The notes under the pieces were generated by a model. The model was not told the DNA's origin. It saw only the letters and a program-made list of their open reading frames with translations, and ran no database searches. The position numbers were made by a program, and so were the translations under genes. From Micrococcaceae bacterium UBA7136 (lineage in GTDB: Bacteria; Actinomycetota; Actinomycetes; Actinomycetales; Micrococcaceae), in assembly GCA_002492045.1 (NCBI GenBank), contig DKXC01000010.1, forward strand, positions 27,578 through 40,998: a stretch of 13,421 nt of DNA. Direction: 5' to 3'. Positions 1-6,234 of the stretch are shown piece after piece. Numbering within the stretch: the stretch's first letter is position 1; every line of letters starts with the position of its first letter.

Positions 1-31
1 GAGGTCCCGGGATCGATTCCCGGTCGGGGCT
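1..31 (+). tRNA. 3' end of a tRNA, probably tRNA-Thr (cut by window edge)
   Basis: The first 31 bases hold a complete T arm (stem 7-11 paired with 19-23, loop ATCGATT) followed by the 3' acceptor strand TCGGGGC and discriminator T31. They match the 3' end of the complete tRNA-Thr at 177-207 except for one base (C25 against T201), so a second tRNA-Thr copy is the likeliest identity. The anticodon lies outside the window, so the amino acid is inferred. No CCA is encoded. Confidence 0.8.
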
Positions 32-60
32 CTGGTATGAGCCTTAGGGCTTGTACTTGC

Positions 61-134
61 GGCGGTGTAGCTCAGCTGGTTAGAGCGCACGACTCATAAT
101 CGTGAGGTCGCGGGATCGAGTCCCGCCACCGCTA
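61..134 (+). tRNA. tRNA-Met (anticodon CAT), elongator type
   Basis: A full cloverleaf can be drawn. The acceptor GGCGGTG (61-67) pairs with CACCGCT (127-133), ending in a G-U at the terminal pair. The D stem is GCTC/GAGC, the anticodon stem CACGA/TCGTG encloses loop CTCATAA (anticodon CAT at 95-97), and the T stem is GCGGG/CCCGC. The discriminator is A134 and CCA is not encoded. A paired first position and the absence of three G-C pairs at the base of the anticodon stem argue against initiator tRNA. A tRNA-Ile2 with a modified CAT anticodon is possible but less likely. Confidence 0.95.
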
Positions 135-135
135 C

Positions 136-207
136 GCCCCAATAGCTCAGTGGTAGAGCGCCATCTTGGTAAGATGGAGGTCCCGGGATCGATTCCCGGT
201 TGGGGCT
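136..207 (+). tRNA. tRNA-Thr (anticodon GGT)
   Basis: A complete cloverleaf starts one base after tRNA-Met. The acceptor GCCCCAA (136-142) pairs perfectly with TTGGGGC (200-206), the D stem is GCTC/GAGC, and the anticodon stem CCATC/GATGG encloses loop TTGGTAA with anticodon GGT at 168-170. The T stem is CCGGG/CCCGG and the discriminator is T207. No CCA is encoded. The 1-nt gap to tRNA-Met and the terminator after it indicate a co-transcribed tRNA cluster. Confidence 0.96.
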
Positions 208-212
208 CAGAT

Positions 213-244
213 AACCTGTCAAGCAGTAGCTTGGCAGGTTTTTT
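213..244 (+). terminator. Intrinsic terminator of the tRNA cluster
   Basis: Arm AACCTGTCAAGC (213-224) pairs with GCTTGGCAGGTT (229-240) over 12 bp with a single G-U pair and a 4-nt AGTA loop. The run TTTTTT (239-244) follows, including the last two stem bases. It sits 5 nt after tRNA-Thr and 28 nt before the MFS start, so it should end the tRNA transcript. This leaves little room for a separate MFS promoter. Confidence 0.92.
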
Positions 245-272
245 CGTTTCTAGAGATGAAAAAGGTAAGTCC

Positions 273-1499
273 ATGCAGACCAGAGCCCAGAAACTATCCA
301 GGCAAGAGGTTAAAACCTGGTATCGGGCGGTGCTGGGGCTTTTCTTTGCCAGCGGACTGGTGGTCTCTGCCCTGCTGACCCGCCTACCTGATCTAGCCCA
401 GGGGCTAGGGCTGACCTCCGGTCCCTTAGGCCTGCTATTGCTGGGCATGACAGTAGGATCCTTCTGCGCAGTTAGCTTCTCGGGGACTATCGTGGCTCGA
501 TTGGGGGCCATCCGCTCCATTGCTGCTGCCTACACCGTGACAGTCAGCGGTATGTTATTGATTGGGGTAGGCGTCCAGCAGGCTAGCCTGATGCTGACCC
601 TGCTGGGTCTGATCTTACAGGGGCTGGGTAGTGCCATCTCTAACGTTGCCTCCAACGTACAGGGGGCCGCTAACGAGCGGGCCCTGGGCCGCTACGTCAC
701 CCCTATCATGCACGGCTTCTTCTCTATCGGAACCGTGGTAGGGGCTGCCGCTGGTACCCTGGACGCCCACCTGGGTCTACCCTTCTGGCTACACATGACC
801 TATCTGGCCCTCATCGTAGCCCTGCTAGTTATCTTCTCCCTCCGCCTCTGCCAGGACGAAAACTACGGCCAGACCACAGTAGAAAGCAAGAGCCAGCAGG
901 CCAGCTACCGGGTGCGGGACGCCTGGCGCGATAAGCAGACCATCCTCATTGGTCTCTTCGTGCTGGGTATGGCCCTGGCTGAAGGCTCAGCCAACGACTG
1001 GGTAGCCCTGGCCCTGGTCCAGGACTATGGTGCCGATGGAAGCCTGGCCTCCCTGGGCTACTTCACCTTTGTACTGGCCATGACCCTAGGACGCTTCGGC
1101 GGCACAGCCCTGCTCAACCGTTTTGGGCGGGTGCCGGTTCTGCGGTTTACCTCTAGTCTGGCCCTGATTGGTTTAGCCCTCTTTATTCTGGCGCCCACCC
1201 TGCCCCTGGGTTTTGTGGGTCTGGTGCTTTGGGGCCTGGGGGCTTCCCTGGGTTTTCCCACCGGCATGTCAGCTGCCTCAGATGACCCAGCCAAGGCGGC
1301 GGTGCGGGTATCGGTGGTCTCAACTATCGGTTATGCGGCCTTCCTGGGTGGGCCACCCCTACTTGGTCTGCTGGGGGAGCATTTTGGGGTGCGCAATGGT
1401 CTTGCGGCAGTCCTGCTTTTTCTGCTTCTTTCCCTGCTACTGACCGGTCAGTTAGAACCTAAAGAAGCCAAGCGTCCGCTGAAAAGCCAGAGGCTCTAA
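273..1499 (+). CDS. MFS transporter, YbjJ-like (substrate unknown)
   Basis: A 408-aa integral membrane protein of the major facilitator superfamily, with about 12 hydrophobic segments and a hydrophilic linker near residues 190-225. The MFS loop signature GTIVARLG follows TM2 (residues 71-78), with a second GRFGG...NRFGR loop at 273-286. Stretches such as FASGLV, GAANERALGR, MHGFFSIGT and AEGSANDW look to me like the YbjJ branch, known mostly as putative exporters. I chose ATG273 because AAAGG lies 8 nt upstream and TM1 begins shortly after; the open frame extends back through tRNA-Thr and the terminator, which cannot be coding. The terminator just upstream means expression depends on read-through or a promoter inside the tRNA region. 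murB follows after 52 nt. The substrate cannot be read from the sequence. Confidence 0.88.
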   Translation: MQTRAQKLSRQEVKTWYRAVLGLFFASGLVVSALLTRLPDLAQGLGLTSGPLGLLLLGMTVGSFCAVSFSGTIVARLGAIRSIAAAYTVTVSGMLLIGVGVQQASLMLTLLGLILQGLGSAISNVASNVQGAANERALGRYVTPIMHGFFSIGTVVGAAAGTLDAHLGLPFWLHMTYLALIVALLVIFSLRLCQDENYGQTTVESKSQQASYRVRDAWRDKQTILIGLFVLGMALAEGSANDWVALALVQDYGADGSLASLGYFTFVLAMTLGRFGGTALLNRFGRVPVLRFTSSLALIGLALFILAPTLPLGFVGLVLWGLGASLGFPTGMSAASDDPAKAAVRVSVVSTIGYAAFLGGPPLLGLLGEHFGVRNGLAAVLLFLLLSLLLTGQLEPKEAKRPLKSQRL

Positions 1500-1539
1500 G
1501 CTCCCGGCAAAGGGTCAGGAGGCTCCCAGGGCCAGCCTG

Positions 1540-1551
1540 TAAACTGGTGGC
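1540..1551 (+). promoter_or_regulatory. Candidate leaderless -10 box of murB
   Basis: TAAACT (1540-1545) fits the actinobacterial TANNNT -10 consensus and is followed by exactly 6 nt before ATG1552, so transcription could start at the A of the start codon. No Shine-Dalgarno is placed correctly: an AGGAGG at 1517-1522 is about 30 nt away. No clear -35 is seen. The same spacing recurs before asd, nitrobindin and gntR. Confidence 0.55.
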
Positions 1552-2643
1552 ATGACTGAGATGCTTTTGAGCCAGCTAACCACTGCTGCCGTCGGCGGCC
1601 CGGCCCGCCACTTTGTAGAGGCCCGCAGCGAGCAGGAAATAATTGATGCCGTCACCGCTGCCGATCAGGCAGGAGAGAAAGTCCTCATTATTGGTGGCGG
1701 CTCTAACCTGTTGGTCGCCGATCAGGGTTTTGAAGGAACCGTGGTCCTGGTGGCCTCCCAGGGTATTGAGACCCTGAGCGACTACGCCTGTGGTGGTACC
1801 AGCCTGCGGGTGCAGGCCGGCCATAACTGGGATGAGCTGGTGGCCTACACAGTAGAGCAGGAGCTCTCTGGCCTCGAAGCCCTCTCAGGTATTCCCGGAA
1901 CTGTGGGCGCAACCCCCGTCCAGAACGTAGGCGCCTACGGGGCGGATGTTGCCCAGACCATTGCCTCGGTACGCACCTGGGACCGTCAGACCAGCTCCTA
2001 CAAGACTTTCGCTAACGCTGACCTCAAGTTTGGCTACCGGGATTCTCTACTCAAGCAGACGACCCAGGACGGTTCCCCCCGCTACCTGGTACTGACTGTT
2101 GATTTTCAGCTGCCCCAGGGGTCCCAGTCTGCCCCTATCCGCTACGCTGAGCTGGCCCGCCAGCTGGGTGTTGAGGTAGGCCAGCGGGCTGACTCCCGCC
2201 TGGTTCGGCAGACCGTCCTGGGTCTACGGGCCTCTAAGGGAATGGTGCTTGACCCTCAGGATAGAGACACCTACTCCACCGGCTCCTTCTTCACCAACCC
2301 CATTGTGGATCAGGCCCTGGCTGACGCCCTGCCTGAGAAGGCCCCCCGCTACCCGGCCAGTACCGCCTCCGGCCAGCCCCTGGAAGGCAAGGTTAAACTG
2401 TCGGCTGCCTGGCTGATTCAGCATGCCGGTTTTGAGAAGGGCTTTGGCCTGGAAGGCGACTCCCAGCAGATTGCCGGTGGACGGGCCTCGCTCTCAACCA
2501 AGCACACCCTGGCGATTAGCAACCGGGGTGGGGCCTCTACCGCAGATATCGCAGCTATTGCCCGGGCCGTGCGTCAGGGGGTTGAGCAGGCCTACGGTAT
2601 CCGCTTGGAAGCTGAACCTGTGGTGGTTGGCTTTGAGCTCTAA
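1552..2643 (+). CDS. murB: UDP-N-acetylenolpyruvoylglucosamine reductase MurB
   Basis: MurB carries out the NADPH-dependent reduction of UDP-GlcNAc-enolpyruvate to UDP-N-acetylmuramic acid, the second committed step of peptidoglycan synthesis, in the cytosol. The 363-aa product has the FAD-binding motif IIGGGSNLLV (residues 47-56) and GIPGTVGATPVQNVGAYG (113-130). Catalytic residues are all visible: Arg163 in YRDS, the proton-donor Ser245 in STGSFFTNP, and a C-terminal Glu355 in LEAEP. The layout is the E. coli-like type I form, slightly longer than E. coli MurB. ATG1552 is favoured because a TAAACT box lies 6 nt upstream; a second Met at codon 4 is less likely. The PGPGW protein gene overlaps its 3' end. 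Confidence 0.97.
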   Translation: MTEMLLSQLTTAAVGGPARHFVEARSEQEIIDAVTAADQAGEKVLIIGGGSNLLVADQGFEGTVVLVASQGIETLSDYACGGTSLRVQAGHNWDELVAYTVEQELSGLEALSGIPGTVGATPVQNVGAYGADVAQTIASVRTWDRQTSSYKTFANADLKFGYRDSLLKQTTQDGSPRYLVLTVDFQLPQGSQSAPIRYAELARQLGVEVGQRADSRLVRQTVLGLRASKGMVLDPQDRDTYSTGSFFTNPIVDQALADALPEKAPRYPASTASGQPLEGKVKLSAAWLIQHAGFEKGFGLEGDSQQIAGGRASLSTKHTLAISNRGGASTADIAAIARAVRQGVEQAYGIRLEAEPVVVGFEL

Positions 2644-2989
2644 AGAGCAGAAGCAGGCCCGCAGCCTTGAAGAAGAGATTCAGGCTGGAGAAGAGGGCCG
2701 CCTACACCAGTTTATGGAGCGCTTCCGCCAGAAGATGGAAGCCCACCCGGTCCTCTTGCTGGTTTACCGTTGCCTAGTTATTGGTTTGGGCGGGCTCTGC
2801 CTGCTTGCGGGCCTGATTATGCTGGTGACCCCCGGCCCCGGCTGGCTTTTTATCTTCATGGGCTTGGGTCTCTGGGGTACCGAGTTTCATTGGGCCCACC
2901 GGCTGAATATCTGGGCTAAGGCCAAGGTGCTGGGGGCCTGGCGGTCCTTCCAGGACTGGCGGGCTCAGCGCCAGGCAGCTAAAAAGTAA
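2633..2989 (+). CDS. Small PGPGW-family transmembrane protein (TIGR02611-like)
   Basis: The product is about 118 aa. A charged, Glu/Lys/Arg-rich N-terminal stretch (about residues 3-38) precedes two hydrophobic segments separated by the signature TPGPGW, and the C-terminus is basic (WRAQRQAAKK). PGPGW is the hallmark of a family of small actinobacterial membrane proteins of unknown function. The start is uncertain. TTG2633 overlaps murB by 11 nt, with GGTGG 6 nt upstream, and would be translationally coupled. An internal ATG2714 would give 91 aa but has no good ribosome site. The frame is open further upstream, but that part lies wholly inside murB and is spurious. The end lies 8 bp from the convergent gntR stop. 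Confidence 0.75.
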   Translation: MSSKEQKQARSLEEEIQAGEEGRLHQFMERFRQKMEAHPVLLLVYRCLVIGLGGLCLLAGLIMLVTPGPGWLFIFMGLGLWGTEFHWAHRLNIWAKAKVLGAWRSFQDWRAQRQAAKK

Positions 2990-2997
2990 GGGGTTGT

Positions 2998-3429
2998 TTA
3001 GCTCTTCTCTTGCTGGGCCAGGCCCTGCTGAACCTGGGCTAGAATCTGCTCGGGCTCGAAACCTAGCAGGATCATTTGGGTCAGGTAGCGGTCGGTGGCT
3101 TCCTGCGCCTGTCGGGCTGAATCGTCCAAGGCCCTAATGAAAGAGCCTGCCCTGCCCCTGGTTTCAAGGGCACCAGCGGCTTCTAGCTCCTTATAGGCTC
3201 TGGCCACCGTATTAGTGGCCAAGCCCAAATGGGCTGCTAGCTGCCGTACCGGGGGTAGACGAAAGCCTGCAGGGAGTTCGCCCCTAGCCCGGGCTGCTAC
3301 CAGGGCCCTCCGCAGCTGCGAGTAGGGCGGGACATCTGATTCCTTATCAACCTGGAAATCCAGAGGCCAAAAGCCCCCCACCTGCTCCGAGGTAGGGGAG
3401 CTGGCAGGGGGCATTTGCTGATCGGTCAT
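2998..3429 (-). CDS. Short GntR-family transcriptional regulator (YtrA-like)
   Basis: A 143-aa DNA-binding protein. Residues about 33-99 form a GntR winged helix, with PPYSQLR, then GELPAGFRLPPVRQLAAHLG, TNTVARAYKELEAAG and wing RGRAGSF. After it there are only about 44 residues of predicted helix and no FCD, UTRA or aminotransferase effector domain, the architecture of the YtrA subfamily. YtrA-type regulators often control ABC-transporter operons, but none is adjacent; the gene instead trails asd by 9 nt. ATG3429 has a purine-rich AGAAAG directly upstream, and also TAGGCT exactly 6 nt upstream, so it may be translated from the asd transcript, from its own leaderless transcript, or both. The target is unknown. 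Confidence 0.85.
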   Translation of the reverse strand: MTDQQMPPASSPTSEQVGGFWPLDFQVDKESDVPPYSQLRRALVAARARGELPAGFRLPPVRQLAAHLGLATNTVARAYKELEAAGALETRGRAGSFIRALDDSARQAQEATDRYLTQMILLGFEPEQILAQVQQGLAQQEKS

Positions 3430-3435
3430 CTTTCT

Positions 3436-3441
3436 AGCCTA
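3436..3441 (-). promoter_or_regulatory. Possible leaderless -10 box of gntR, overlapping the asd stop
   Basis: On the minus strand TAGGCT (3441 to 3436) is followed by 6 nt (AGAAAG) and then ATG3429. Its first three bases are the asd stop codon. The spacing matches the other leaderless candidates, but AGAAAG could equally be a weak ribosome site, and co-transcription with asd would need no promoter here. Confidence 0.3.
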
Positions 3442-4578
3442 GAGGGTGCCGGTCGCAATCTTGAGCATGCGACGCACCGGCTCGGCTGCGCCCCAGAGTA
3501 GCTGGTCGCCGACGGTAAAGGCAGAAATGTACTGGGGGCCCATGTTGAGCTTGCGGATGCGTCCCACCGGAATATCCAGAGTGCCAGAGGCTGCCACCGG
3601 GGTCAGGCCCTCCATAGTGGCTTCCTTAGTATTGGGGATAACCTTGGACCACTCGTTATCCTCATCAATGATCCGCTCAATCTCCTCAACGGTCAGGTCG
3701 TCCTTGAGCTTGAGGGTCAGTGCCTGAGAGTGGGAGCGCATGGTAGCGATACGGACGCAGAGGCCGTCCAGGACCACCCGGTCCTCTCCTTCAAGGCCCA
3801 GGATCTTGTTGGACTCCGCCTCAGCCTTCCACTCCTCCCGGGACTGACCATTGCCCAGGTCAGAATCAATCCAGGGAATCAGGGAGCCAGCCAGAGGCAC
3901 GCCGAACTGGCTGGTATCCAGCTGGCCAGAGCGCTGGAGCTCCAGAACCTTACGGTCAATCTCAAGGATGGCAGAGGCCGGGTCGTCCAGCTCGCTGGCT
4001 ACATGACCATTGATATCGCCAAACTGCTTGAGAACCTCGCGCATGTGGCGGGCACCGCCACCGGAAGCTGCCTGGTAGGTCATGGAGGTTCCCCATTCCA
4101 CCAGGCCCTGCTTCCAGAGGCCGCCCAGGCCCATGAGCAGGCAGGAGACGGTGCAGTTGCCGCCCACAAAATCCTTGATACCGGAGTCTAGGCCCCGGTC
4201 GATGACCTCCCTGTTGACGGGGTCGAGGACGATGACAGCGTCCTGGTTCATGCGCAGGGTAGAGGCAGCATCAATCCAGATGCCCTGCCAGCCGCGCTCC
4301 CGCAGGGAGGAATGAACAGCCTTGGTGTAGTCCCCGCCCTGGGTGGTCACGATAATGGGGAGCTTAGCTAGCTTGTCCAGGTCGTGGGCGTCCTCAAGGA
4401 TGCTCTCAGGCAGGGCCCCATCAAAGGTGGGGGCGGGCTGCCCAGCCTGGGAGGTAGAGAAGAAGACCGGGGTGATACCCTCAAAGTCGCCCTCCTGCAG
4501 CATGCGCTTCATGAGGACGGAGCCTACCATGCCTCGGTAACCAACAAAGCCTACGGAATCACCAGCAGTAAAAGTCAT
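3439..4578 (-). CDS. asd: Aspartate-semialdehyde dehydrogenase, gammaproteobacterial (E. coli) type
   Basis: Asd reduces aspartyl phosphate with NADPH to aspartate semialdehyde, the branch-point precursor of lysine and diaminopimelate, threonine and methionine. The 379-aa protein begins with the nucleotide-binding loop VGYRGMVGSVLMKRM (residues 12-26). It has the catalytic Cys142 in GGNCTVS, the YQAASGGGARHMRE segment (168-181), GVPLAGSLIPWID (226-238), and His283 in RSHSQA, then NMGPQYISAFTVGDQLLWGAAEP near the end. These segments match my memory of E. coli Asd closely, whereas most actinobacteria carry the shorter GATGxVG form. ATG4578 has no Shine-Dalgarno but has TAGACT 6 nt upstream, indicating a leaderless mRNA. 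It stands alone in transcription order between folA (151 bp upstream) and gntR (9 nt downstream); no aspartokinase gene is adjacent. Confidence 0.97.
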   Translation of the reverse strand: MTFTAGDSVGFVGYRGMVGSVLMKRMLQEGDFEGITPVFFSTSQAGQPAPTFDGALPESILEDAHDLDKLAKLPIIVTTQGGDYTKAVHSSLRERGWQGIWIDAASTLRMNQDAVIVLDPVNREVIDRGLDSGIKDFVGGNCTVSCLLMGLGGLWKQGLVEWGTSMTYQAASGGGARHMREVLKQFGDINGHVASELDDPASAILEIDRKVLELQRSGQLDTSQFGVPLAGSLIPWIDSDLGNGQSREEWKAEAESNKILGLEGEDRVVLDGLCVRIATMRSHSQALTLKLKDDLTVEEIERIIDEDNEWSKVIPNTKEATMEGLTPVAASGTLDIPVGRIRKLNMGPQYISAFTVGDQLLWGAAEPVRRMLKIATGTL

Positions 4579-4584
4579 GCTTTT

Positions 4585-4607
4585 AGTCTAGCCCTCCCTG
4601 GGGGAGG
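4585..4607 (-). promoter_or_regulatory. Candidate leaderless asd promoter with adjacent palindrome
   Basis: TAGACT (minus strand, 4590 to 4585) fits TANNNT and lies exactly 6 nt before ATG4578. Immediately upstream, where the -35 spacer would be, is a small palindrome: CCTCCC (4593-4598) and GGGAGG (4602-4607) around TGG. No TTGACA-like -35 is visible. The palindrome could bind a regulator, but that is inference. Confidence 0.5.
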
Positions 4608-4657
4608 TGGGCCATATCTTTCCGCTTTCTGAAACGGCCTGCCGAAAGCTGGGTGGA

Positions 4658-4699
4658 GTCACCGTTCGGTTACTTTGGGTGAAGTAACCGAACAGTGAC
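4658..4699 (-). repeat. 18-bp inverted repeat between folA and asd, possible folA terminator or operator
   Basis: The arms at 4658-4675 and 4682-4699 are reverse complements at 17 of 18 positions (mismatch C4663/A4694), with a 6-nt loop. On the minus strand it lies 30 nt after the folA stop, a typical distance for a terminator, but no U run follows on either strand. It also lies about 80-120 bp upstream of the asd start, where an operator would be possible. The 151-bp folA-asd gap otherwise holds only the asd promoter candidate. Confidence 0.7.
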
Positions 4700-4729
4700 A
4701 GCAAAGAAGCAAGGTGAAAAGGGGAGAGA

Positions 4730-5341
4730 CTAGCCCCTGCGCAGGGACTGGAAGCGCATGGTCAGGGGTAGGCGCTGGCCCTCCGTCCCCAGGCCGTAGC
4801 CCCGCTCAGAGACCAGGGGCTGGCTCTCAGAGACAAGTGCCCAGTCGTCTCCCAGCTGAGGGGCCACCGTATCGCCTGCCAGCTCTAGATCAAAAAGAGT
4901 CCGCTCAACCCGGCTCAGCCGTCCGCCAGCCACCTGCGGAAGAGCCTTCGCCTCCAGGGCCTGAGCATAGAGGGAGCCACCCCCAATGACCCAGACCGTC
5001 TGAGCCTGGGGGGCTTGTTGGGCAGCTAAATCCAAGGCCCTCTCAAGGCTGGGCACCCACCAGGCCCCCTGCTCAAAAGAAGGGCTAGTCACAGAAGACG
5101 TCAAAACAATATTGAGCCTACCCGGCAGGGGACGAAAAGCAGCCGGGAAAGACTCCCAGGTCACCCGGCCCATCACCACCGGGGCCCCCAGAGTCAGCCT
5201 CTTAAAATGGGCCAAATCCTCAGGGGCATACCAGGGCATATCACCCTCACGGCCAATCACGCCACCACGGGTCTGGGCCCAAATCGCCGCCAGCTCCGGC
5301 AAGGCCCCCCGGTCAGCTAGCTGCTCACCCACACCAGCCAT
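4730..5341 (-). CDS. folA: Dihydrofolate reductase
   Basis: FolA reduces dihydrofolate to tetrahydrofolate with NADPH, regenerating the cofactor used up by ThyA next door. The 203-aa protein shows LAAIWAQTRGGVIGREGDMPW (residues 17-37), the catalytic acid Asp42 in PEDLAHFK (equivalent to Asp27 of E. coli), VVMGRVTWESFP (55-66), the NADPH-binding VIGGGSLYAQAL (118-129), and the C-terminal strand region ending MRFQSLRRG. It is longer than the usual 160 or so residues, partly from a roughly 15-residue N-terminal extension before the first strand, so a later start is possible. ATG5341 lies 3 nt after the thyA stop with no clear ribosome site, which fits translational coupling. The thyA-folA pairing is a common bacterial arrangement. 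Confidence 0.95.
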   Translation of the reverse strand: MAGVGEQLADRGALPELAAIWAQTRGGVIGREGDMPWYAPEDLAHFKRLTLGAPVVMGRVTWESFPAAFRPLPGRLNIVLTSSVTSPSFEQGAWWVPSLERALDLAAQQAPQAQTVWVIGGGSLYAQALEAKALPQVAGGRLSRVERTLFDLELAGDTVAPQLGDDWALVSESQPLVSERGYGLGTEGQRLPLTMRFQSLRRG

Positions 5342-5344
5342 AGC

Positions 5345-6163
5345 CTAGACCGCCACCGGGGCAGAAATAGCCGGATGATGCTGATAACCCACCAGCTCAA
5401 AATCCTCAAACTCATAGTCAAAGATCGAAGCCTTAGGATTCTTAATCCGCAACTGGGGGTAAGGGAAGGGCTGACGGCTCAACTGTTCAGTGACCTGCTC
5501 AAAATGGTTGGAATAAATATGGCAGTCACCACCGGTCCAAACGAACTCACCCGGCAGCATACCCACCTCATGAGCAATCAGATAGGTCAGCAGGGCATAA
5601 GAAGCAATATTGAAAGGAACACCCAAGAACATATCAGCCGACCGCTGATAGAGCTGGCAAGAAAGCTCCTTCTGGCCGTCGGGCCGGGTCTTGACATAGA
5701 ACTGAAAGAGAGCATGGCAGGGAGGAAGAGCCATCTGATCAACCTCAGCCGGGTTCCAAGCCGTCACAATATGCCGGCGAGAATCAGGATTATTCTTGAG
5801 AGAGTCGATCACCTGGGCAATCTGATCCACCGATCCCTGATCACCAGCAGGCCAAGACCGCCACTGCACCCCGTAAACCGGGCCCAGGTTGCCCTCCTCA
5901 TCTGCCCACTCGTCCCAGATCGTCACGCCCCGCTCCTGCAACCAGCGGACGTTAGAATCCCCCCGCAGGAACCAGAGCAACTCCACCACAATAGACTTAA
6001 AATGAACCCGCTTGGTGGTAATCAGGGGGAAAGACTCCGACAGGTCAAAGCGTAGCTGGCGGCCAAAGACACTCTTAGTGCCGGTACCGGTGCGGTCCTC
6101 CTTGAAATCGCCGGTCTGCATAATCTCACGCAGCAAATCTTCATAGGGGGTAGCAATAGTCAT
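5345..6163 (-). CDS. thyA: Thymidylate synthase ThyA
   Basis: ThyA methylates dUMP to dTMP using methylene-tetrahydrofolate as carbon donor and reductant, yielding dihydrofolate. The 272-aa product is close to the E. coli length. Visible landmarks are the phosphate-binding Arg24 in DRTGTGT, PLITTKRVHFKSI (46-58), the nucleophile Cys149 in LPPCHALFQF, RSADMFLGVPFNIASYALL (174-192) and the substrate-binding GDCHIYSNH (212-220). I chose ATG6163 because AAGAAGG lies 7 nt upstream; a TTG at 6217 would add 18 residues with no family counterpart. A perfect TATAAT lies 40 nt upstream in an AT-rich pocket, so thyA-folA probably has its own promoter although mutT1 precedes it on the same strand. Confidence 0.97.
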   Translation of the reverse strand: MTIATPYEDLLREIMQTGDFKEDRTGTGTKSVFGRQLRFDLSESFPLITTKRVHFKSIVVELLWFLRGDSNVRWLQERGVTIWDEWADEEGNLGPVYGVQWRSWPAGDQGSVDQIAQVIDSLKNNPDSRRHIVTAWNPAEVDQMALPPCHALFQFYVKTRPDGQKELSCQLYQRSADMFLGVPFNIASYALLTYLIAHEVGMLPGEFVWTGGDCHIYSNHFEQVTEQLSRQPFPYPQLRIKNPKASIFDYEFEDFELVGYQHHPAISAPVAV

Positions 6164-6202
6164 GGGAGGGCCTTCTTCATTTAGTGTTTTCTCTATTGAG
6201 AA

Positions 6203-6208
6203 ATTATA
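6203..6208 (-). promoter_or_regulatory. Candidate -10 box (TATAAT) of the thyA-folA operon
   Basis: A perfect TATAAT on the minus strand (6208 to 6203) lies in a locally AT-rich stretch (about 6181-6220) unlike its surroundings, between the mutT1 stop and the thyA ATG. It would give a leader of roughly 30 nt containing the AAGAAGG ribosome site. No recognisable -35 is found at 16-18 nt upstream. Confidence 0.5.
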
Positions 6209-6234
6209 AATCTTCAAACAAGGGGAGCCCCCAG

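Noticed and set aside
1..207. Integration (att) duplication from the repeated tRNA 3' end
   Set aside because: The 31-base repeat is explained by tandem tRNA-Thr genes, and no integrase or foreign DNA lies between the copies.
102..272. Upstream extension of the MFS frame by 57 codons
   Set aside because: It would translate through tRNA-Met, tRNA-Thr and the terminator; ATG273 has a good ribosome site and TM1 follows it.
80..520. 146-aa minus-strand open frame across the tRNA genes
   Set aside because: It overlaps tRNA-Met, tRNA-Thr, the terminator and the MFS start on the opposite strand, and shows no family features.
2423..2632. Upstream extension of the PGPGW protein
   Set aside because: This part lies in another frame of murB, whose catalytic C-terminus is clearly coding; the sequence looks like a shadow.
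5375..6055. 226-aa plus-strand open frame opposite thyA
   Set aside because: It lies wholly antisense to thyA, with no motif and no ribosome site or promoter.
6164..6217. TTG start adding 18 residues to ThyA
   Set aside because: It runs through the TATAAT box and the ribosome site, and ThyA proteins begin near the MTIATPYEDLL segment.
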